Shown here piece after piece: positions 58,987 through 64,000 of a DNA stretch of 64,000 nucleotides. Every line of letters starts with the position of its first letter. Positions within the stretch are counted from its first letter, which is position 1. The position numbers and the translations under genes were made by a program. The notes beneath the pieces were generated by a model, which worked only from the letters and a program-made list of their open reading frames with translations, made no database searches and had not been told where the DNA came from. The stretch lies in assembly GCA_036490715.1 (NCBI GenBank), contig DASXDL010000013.1, forward strand, positions 1 through 64,000, read 5' to 3'. Origin of the DNA: FEN-1191 sp036490715. GTDB taxonomy: Bacteria; Pseudomonadota; Gammaproteobacteria; Steroidobacterales; Steroidobacteraceae.

Positions 58987-60543
58987 CTACGGACGAGGGA
59001 ATTCGATCCCCAGGTCGTCGCACATGACCTGGGCCGTGGCGCGCCCGGCGCCGAGCACGCCGCCGCCCGGATATTGAAACGGCCCGACCAGGTACAAACG
59101 ATCGACGCCGGGTACTCGGTACTGCCCCAGATCCGGCGTCGGCCGATGCGCACCGCTCTGGTAGCTTGAGGGCGCGACCCCGTGCAGGTCGCCCTGCATG
59201 AAACTGGGTGAGGTGCGTTCCATGTCGAGCGGGCTGTCGCAGTGAAACTGCAGCAGCACCTCATCGACATTGGACACGAACAGGCGCAAACGCTCGAGCA
59301 TGCTGCGAGCGTAAGACTCCTTGGTCTCATCCCAGGAGCGTGCATCGGGACGGTGGTACGGCACATAGTCCCAAAGGTGCGCAATCGACTTGCCCTCCGG
59401 CGCGCGCGTGGGATCGAACATCGACAAGGATCCAAGGCCTAGCAGATGCGAGCGCATCAATCGTCCGTAGCGCAGATCGTCGAAGCACTGGCGCAGCTCG
59501 TCATAGCCGGAAGGCATCAGCTCGATCATGATCGACTCAACCGGTTGCGCCGTGCGAAAGCGCAGTGGACCCGCCAGGGCCGTGTGCACCGTGATGCAGG
59601 CGGCATCACTGAATTGGGTTGCCTCGGCGGCGCGGCGCACGTCGGCATCGAGCCCGGGGACCATGCTCGCGAGCCGATGCGGATGGATCGCGCCGATGAC
59701 TGCCTCACGCGCGCTGTACCGTCGGTCATCGGCGGTGATGACGCCGGTAGCCCGGCCATTGCTGACGATCACTTCGGCGACGTCCTGGTTGGCGAGCACC
59801 GCGCCACCGTGGTGCTCGATGCAGCGTCGCAACGCATCAGTCAACTGGCCGCTGCCCCCGATCGGGACGCCGAAGCCGTAGCCTTCAAGGAAACCCAAGA
59901 ACACGAACACGCCCAGGCCGGTCGCCTTCTCGTCCGGCGACACCAGATTTTCCCCGGCCACACGCGCGAAATGTGCGCGCACCCGCTCGTGCTCGAAGTA
60001 GCCGGCGAGCACGTCGTGGCTGCTCATCTGCATCGTGCGCCACAGTTCGCGTCCCTCACGGGACTGGTCGAGAAAGGCCAACGACGCGCCGAGCGGTGCT
60101 GGCGGGGTGAACAGGGTCGACACCAGCATGGGCAGCCAGGCCGCGGCCCGCGCCGACAGACGCAGAAACGCCTCGGCATCGTGCTTGGAAAAACGGGCGA
60201 TCTCGGCGGCCGAGCGGTTCTTGTCGCGGTACAGTGTCAGCGTCGCGCCGTCCTCGAACACCGACATCATCGGTGATTCCGGAAACAGGTAACGCAGACC
60301 GAAGCGGCTCTTGAGCTCCAGTTCGTCCCGCTGCAGCAGCGGGTTGGCCTGAATAAAGATGTGAGTCATCGAGTGCTGATCGTGCCGAAATCCCGGCAGC
60401 GTGAGTTCGCGCGACACGACGCCGCCGCCGAGCCACGCGTTGCGTTCGAGCACCAGCACGCGCTTGCCGCTCCTGGCCAGATAGGCCGCCGCCACCATGC
60501 CGTTGTGGCCGCTGCCGATCGCGATGACATCGAAGCTCGTCAC
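58987..60543 (-). CDS. FAD/NAD(P)-dependent oxidoreductase, phytoene desaturase/PYROXD2-like
   Basis: A 518-aa flavoprotein. The dinucleotide-binding motif AIGSGHNGMVAAAYLARSGKRVLVLE is at the N-terminus, and the C-terminal FAD signature LYLVGPFQYPGGGVLGAGRATAQ near residues 480-505. The sequence is closer to PYROXD2-like enzymes than to carotenoid desaturases. Substrate unknown; no carotenoid genes are nearby. The GTG start overlaps the gluQRS stop (GTGA), making it the last gene of the zwf-pgl-gluQRS operon. Confidence 0.85.
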   Translation of the reverse strand: MTSFDVIAIGSGHNGMVAAAYLARSGKRVLVLERNAWLGGGVVSRELTLPGFRHDQHSMTHIFIQANPLLQRDELELKSRFGLRYLFPESPMMSVFEDGATLTLYRDKNRSAAEIARFSKHDAEAFLRLSARAAAWLPMLVSTLFTPPAPLGASLAFLDQSREGRELWRTMQMSSHDVLAGYFEHERVRAHFARVAGENLVSPDEKATGLGVFVFLGFLEGYGFGVPIGGSGQLTDALRRCIEHHGGAVLANQDVAEVIVSNGRATGVITADDRRYSAREAVIGAIHPHRLASMVPGLDADVRRAAEATQFSDAACITVHTALAGPLRFRTAQPVESIMIELMPSGYDELRQCFDDLRYGRLMRSHLLGLGSLSMFDPTRAPEGKSIAHLWDYVPYHRPDARSWDETKESYARSMLERLRLFVSNVDEVLLQFHCDSPLDMERTSPSFMQGDLHGVAPSSYQSGAHRPTPDLGQYRVPGVDRLYLVGPFQYPGGGVLGAGRATAQVMCDDLGIEFPRP

Positions 60544-61400
60544 AAGCCAATTCTTCTACGAATCTCGGCAGCGTCAATCCCCTGCTGCCGGATATTGCGC
60601 AGCGTGCTCGACCGATCGCGTTTGGACAACTTGCTGCCGTCGGCATCCAGGATCAGGCGATGATGCGCATACAGCGGGGCCGGCAGTCCAAGCGCTGCCT
60701 GCAGCATCCGCTGTACATGCGCGGATGCGAACAGGTCATTACCGCGCGTCACCAGGCTCACGTCCTGGAAGGCATCGTCCACCACCACCGCAAGATGATA
60801 GGCGGCGGGCAGGCCCTTGCGCGCCAGGACGATGTCGCCCAGCACCCCGGGCTCGACCGGCACATCGCCATTTTCGCCATCCGGGCCCTGGCCAAGTTCC
60901 TCAAAGCTGAGCGCCCCGGTCATCGCGGCAGCCTTTCTCGAATCGAGCCTCAGCGCGAACGGATCGCCCCTGGCCTTGCGCATCTCGCATTCACTTCGGG
61001 ATAGCGTCCGGCAGGTACCGGGGTAAACCACTTCGCCGGACCGGTGCGGTGCCTCGCCGGCACGCTCGATCTCCCGAACGATTTCTTGGCGCGTGCAAAA
61101 GCACGAATAGATCAGGCCGGCCTTGTCCAGCGTTGCCAGCGCGGCGCGGTGCGCTTCGCTGCGCTCGGACTGTCGCAGCACCGGCTGCTGCCACTGCAGC
61201 CCAAGCCAGGTCAGGTCCTCCACGATGCCGGCCTCGAATTCGAGCCGGCACCGGCCCCGATCAAGATCCTCGATCCGCAGCAGAAAATTTCCGCCGCCCG
61301 CAGCCTCATAGGCGCTGATCGCTGCCAGGGCGTGGCCGAGGTGCAGCCAGCCGGTCGGGCTCGGGGCGAAGCGGGTGGTGTGGTTGGCGGTTTGCCTCAA
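60540..61400 (-). CDS. gluQ: Glutamyl-queuosine tRNA(Asp) synthetase GluQRS
   Basis: Truncated GluRS paralogue that charges glutamate onto queuosine at position 34 of tRNA(Asp). The class I HIGH-like motif is HLGHA in RFAPSPTGWLHLGHA, with the KMSKS equivalent KLSKRD near the C-terminus. The zinc site is readable as SCFC plus YPGTC. The 286-aa length lacks the anticodon-binding domain, as expected. TTG start overlapping the pgl stop (TTGA), so expression relies on coupling. Confidence 0.93.
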   Translation of the reverse strand: MRQTANHTTRFAPSPTGWLHLGHALAAISAYEAAGGGNFLLRIEDLDRGRCRLEFEAGIVEDLTWLGLQWQQPVLRQSERSEAHRAALATLDKAGLIYSCFCTRQEIVREIERAGEAPHRSGEVVYPGTCRTLSRSECEMRKARGDPFALRLDSRKAAAMTGALSFEELGQGPDGENGDVPVEPGVLGDIVLARKGLPAAYHLAVVVDDAFQDVSLVTRGNDLFASAHVQRMLQAALGLPAPLYAHHRLILDADGSKLSKRDRSSTLRNIRQQGIDAAEIRRRIGL

Positions 61401-62113
61401 GGCGCCCAGTAGACCGTGACCGGCACCTGCTGCTGCCGCAGCAGTGCACGTACCGGCATCTGCTCGACCGGGCCCGCCTTGCGCGCCTGGTCATAGGTGT
61501 TCCACTTGTCGCTGCCGATGAGCAGCAGCGCCACGTGACGTGCGTTCAGCAGCGCACTCAGATTGAGACTCAGCCGCGCATTCGGCTCGACCGGGGCAAT
61601 CATTGCGACGCAAGCGGGCGCCTGCCTGCCATCCAGCGCCTTGGCGAGACCAGGCGACTTCGGAAACAGCGAGGCGGTGTGGCCGTCGGTCCCCATCCCG
61701 AGCACCACGTAGTCGAACGGACGCGGCAGCGGTTTGATCGACTGCCAACTCGCGGCCGCGCCGGCTGCCGGCGTCGCCGCATCGTTCTTCAGGCCGACGA
61801 AATTCGCTTCGGCCGCGGATCCACGCAGCAGGTGCTCACGCAGCAGACGCTCATTGCTGTCACTGCTACGCGGATCGACCCAGCGCTCATCGGCCAGCCC
61901 GACCCAGATACGGCTCCAGTCGATCTCGGTGGCCGAAAGCTTGTCGAACAGCGCGGCCGGCGAGCGCCCGCCCGACACCAGCAGGCTGGCGGGCCGGCCT
62001 GCGCGCTGCGCGTCCTCGACCGAAGCGACGATCTCAGTCGCCAGCGCGCCGATCAGTGCCGTTTCATCGGCAAATCGCCGCAATCGTGGTTCAAGTTTCG
62101 CCGTGCCAGGCAT
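61397..62113 (-). CDS. pgl: 6-phosphogluconolactonase
   Basis: Hydrolyses 6-phosphogluconolactone between Zwf and Edd in the Entner-Doudoroff and pentose-phosphate routes. The 238-aa sequence has LLVSGGRSPAALFDKL, WVGLADERWVDPRSSDSN and the catalytic-loop VLGMGTDGHTASLFP. The ATG at 62113 overlaps the 3' end of zwf by 23 nt; the frame upstream is inside zwf and was discarded. Confidence 0.95.
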   Translation of the reverse strand: MPGTAKLEPRLRRFADETALIGALATEIVASVEDAQRAGRPASLLVSGGRSPAALFDKLSATEIDWSRIWVGLADERWVDPRSSDSNERLLREHLLRGSAAEANFVGLKNDAATPAAGAAASWQSIKPLPRPFDYVVLGMGTDGHTASLFPKSPGLAKALDGRQAPACVAMIAPVEPNARLSLNLSALLNARHVALLLIGSDKWNTYDQARKAGPVEQMPVRALLRQQQVPVTVYWAP

Positions 62114-63581
62114 AACCGTCCTTTCCAATGAGCGAGCTCGAGGCCGCCGGCCCCCAGCTGCCGGCCGTGTAGTGCCTGGGGCCCTCGTCCGACTGCGCCC
62201 AGGCTTCGCGCAGCGGATCGATCCAGCGCCACGCGACATCGAGCTCGTCGCGGCGCATGAACAGCGTCAGATTGCCCTTGATCACGTCGGTCAGCAGGCG
62301 TTCATAGGCATCGAGCTGCGGCGTCTTGACAGTGTCGGCCATATCAAGTCGCAGGTCCACCGGCCGCAAGCGCATGGTCTCGCCGGGATTTTTCGCCAGG
62401 ATCGTCAGCGTGATCGAATCGCGTGGCTGCAGTGAGATCACCAGGCGGTTGGCGGTCGCGGAAGGTGCACGCTCGAAGATCGAATGCGGCACATCCTCGA
62501 AGTGAATCACGATGTCCGCGATCTGCTCCTGCAGCCGCTTGCCGGTGCGCAGGTAGAACGGCACGCCGGCCCAGCGCCAGGTGTCGATGTGCGCCTTGAT
62601 CGCAACGAAAGTCTCGGTGCTGCTGTCGGCGGCGATGCCCGGCTCCTCGAGGTAGCCGACTACCGGTGCTCCCTTGACTGCGCCGGCCAGGTACTGGCCG
62701 CGCACCACGTTGGTCGCGACGTCGTCGCCCACTAGCGGCTTGAGCGCGCGCAGCACCTTGAGTTTCTCATCGCGTACGGCGTCGGCATGGTTCGACACCG
62801 GCGGTTCCATCGCCATGATGCACAGCAGCTGCAGCAGGTGGTTCTGCACCATGTCGCGCAGCGCGCCGGTCTGATCGTAGAACGCGCCGCGACCCTCGAC
62901 GCCGAGCTCCTCGGCCACGGTGATCTGCACATGGCGGATGCGGCCGCGACGCCACAACGGCTCGAATAGCGAATTGCCGAAGCGCAGCGCCAGCAGGTTC
63001 TGCACCGCCTCCTTGCCGAGGTAATGATCGATGCGATAGATCTGGCGCTCGGGAAAGATCGCGCCGACATTCTCATTGATGCTCTCGGCCGATGCGCGAT
63101 CCTGCCCCAGCGGCTTTTCCAGCACCACGCGCGCGTCCGGTGTCACCAGCTGCGCGGCCGCCAGGTTGCGGCAGGTCACTTCGAACAGCCCCGGCGCGGT
63201 CGACAGAAAAAACACGCGCACCGGCGCCGGATTGCTGGCGAGCTTGGCCGCCAGCCGCTGGAAATCAGCCGGGTTGGTGGCATCCAGTCCCATATAGTCG
63301 AGGCAGCGGCTGAAACTGGTCCAGCGGGTGGCGTCGACGGCCCCGGACAGATATTTCTTGCTGCTCTGCTCCACTTGCGCCAGATAGTCGTCACGCCCGA
63401 TGCTGGTGCGCGCGACGCTCACAATGCGGGCGCGGGCCGGGAATTGGCCGGCGAGAAAGCGCCGAAACAGTGCCGGCAGCAACTTGCGCATGGCCAGGTC
63501 ACCGGTGCCGCCAAACAGCACCAGATCGAAATCCGGCAGTTGCTTGCTCGGGGCGGAACGATCCTTGGACGACGCAGCCAA
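62091..63581 (-). CDS. zwf: Glucose-6-phosphate 1-dehydrogenase
   Basis: First enzyme of the oxidative branch: glucose-6-phosphate to 6-phosphogluconolactone with NADP(+). The cofactor motif is GGTGDLAMRKLLPAL at residues 24-38, and the substrate-binding active site is YRIDHYLGKEAVQN. The protein is 496 aa from a TTG at 63581, which has AGAGG 7 nt upstream. GTG codons at 63587 and 63659 are in frame, but the latter lies past the edd start codon and neither has correctly spaced ribosome-binding sequence. Divergent from edd. Confidence 0.95.
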   Translation of the reverse strand: MAASSKDRSAPSKQLPDFDLVLFGGTGDLAMRKLLPALFRRFLAGQFPARARIVSVARTSIGRDDYLAQVEQSSKKYLSGAVDATRWTSFSRCLDYMGLDATNPADFQRLAAKLASNPAPVRVFFLSTAPGLFEVTCRNLAAAQLVTPDARVVLEKPLGQDRASAESINENVGAIFPERQIYRIDHYLGKEAVQNLLALRFGNSLFEPLWRRGRIRHVQITVAEELGVEGRGAFYDQTGALRDMVQNHLLQLLCIMAMEPPVSNHADAVRDEKLKVLRALKPLVGDDVATNVVRGQYLAGAVKGAPVVGYLEEPGIAADSSTETFVAIKAHIDTWRWAGVPFYLRTGKRLQEQIADIVIHFEDVPHSIFERAPSATANRLVISLQPRDSITLTILAKNPGETMRLRPVDLRLDMADTVKTPQLDAYERLLTDVIKGNLTLFMRRDELDVAWRWIDPLREAWAQSDEGPRHYTAGSWGPAASSSLIGKDGYAWHGET

Positions 63582-63631
63582 TTGCACACCTCTTATATGT
63601 TCGTCGGGCTCGGCCTGTACTATACGCAACC

Positions 63632-64000
63632 GTGACTCAGCATAAGTTTCCGATCGCACCCTTGCACGCCACGATCGCCGCCGTCACCGAGCGGATCCGC
63701 TCGCGCAGCCAGCACGGCCGGCATGACTACCTGGCGCGCATGCAGGCAGCCCGCAGCGGCGGCCCGGCGCGCGCCGGCTTGGGTTGCGCCAACTTCGCCC
63801 ATGGCTTCGCCGCTGCGACCGACAGCGACAAGCAGGCGCTGCGCGCGCTGGCGTGGCCGAATCTTGCGATCGTATCGGCCTACAACGACATGCTGTCGGC
63901 GCATCAGCCACTGGAGCGCTTTCCGGCACTGATCAAGATGGCCGCGCGCGAAGCCGGCGCAGTGGCGCAATTTGCCGGCGGCGTACCGGCGATGTGTGAT
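63632..64000 (+). CDS. edd: Phosphogluconate dehydratase (3' end outside window)
   Basis: First dedicated enzyme of the Entner-Doudoroff pathway, converting 6-phosphogluconate to KDPG with an iron-sulfur cluster. From the GTG at 63632, 123 codons are visible before the window edge. Diagnostic segments are LGCANFAHGFAA, NLAIVSAYNDMLSAHQPLE and AGGVPAMCD, the last carrying a cluster-binding Cys. Start codons of edd and zwf lie about 50 nt apart, so a compact divergent promoter region must serve both. Confidence 0.93.
   Translation, partial: MTQHKFPIAPLHATIAAVTERIRSRSQHGRHDYLARMQAARSGGPARAGLGCANFAHGFAAATDSDKQALRALAWPNLAIVSAYNDMLSAHQPLERFPALIKMAAREAGAVAQFAGGVPAMCD

Overview
The window is a contiguous stretch of a high-GC (about two thirds G+C by eye) gammaproteobacterial chromosome. 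Three things support this: the rpsU-dnaG-rpoD macromolecular-synthesis block, a polar-type flagellar locus with FleQ, FliA, FlhF, FlhG and MotCD, and an Entner-Doudoroff zwf-pgl/edd block. Gene order recalls Xanthomonadales, Nevskiales and Steroidobacterales; I cannot place it below class level. Almost every gene is intact, and I see no insertion sequence, phage, CRISPR array or convincing tRNA.

Left end (1-7.0 kb): small metabolic and tRNA genes packed on alternating strands. They are an NDUFA9-like reductase (cut by the window edge), a lipoprotein aminopeptidase, a CCA-adding enzyme that seems to lack the HD domain, a MidA-type methyltransferase, a pteridine reductase, and a translationally coupled tsaD-folB-folK operon. 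Next (7.0-12.1 kb) come rpsU, yqeY, dnaG and rpoD; the sigma-70 has an unusual basic N-terminal extension of about 90 residues. A VOC-fold protein separates this block from the flagellar locus.

Flagellar locus (12.7-56.7 kb): one block of about 44 kb, nearly all on the minus strand. In transcription order it runs flgBCDEFGHIJ, flgKL, fliC, fliD, fliS, pilZ, fleQ-like, fleR-like, fliEFGHIJK, fliLMN, (five-gene insert), fliOPQR, flhB, flhA, flhF, flhG, fliA, motC, motD, DUF2802 gene. On the plus strand at its right end lie flgA, flgM and flgN. Six sigma-54 (-24/-12) promoters can be read before flgB, flgA, fleR-fliE, fliLMN, fliO and flhA. Four clear sigma-28 promoters, all with a 14-nt spacer between TCAAG/TAAAG and the -10 box, precede fliC, flgKL, flgM and an HDOD gene. 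This gives a classical hierarchy of FleQ/sigma-54, then FlgM/FliA, then late genes. What is unusual is what is missing. There are no chemotaxis genes between fliA and motC. There is no fleS, fliT or flaG. Both enhancer-binding activators lack an N-terminal regulatory domain, and the PilZ protein lacks the canonical c-di-GMP motifs.

Insert at 23.4-29.3 kb, splitting fliN from fliO: a large DUF4382-type lipoprotein, a DUF763 protein, a ferritin-like protein and a BON-domain protein (the last two in a lower-GC patch with several hairpins), and an HDOD protein that appears wired into the flagellar regulon through its own sigma-28 promoter.

Right end (56.7-64 kb): a GT-C-like membrane glycosyltransferase, a DUF1203 protein, and a coupled minus-strand operon zwf-pgl-gluQRS-FAD oxidoreductase. 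Divergent from zwf is the start of edd, cut by the window edge.
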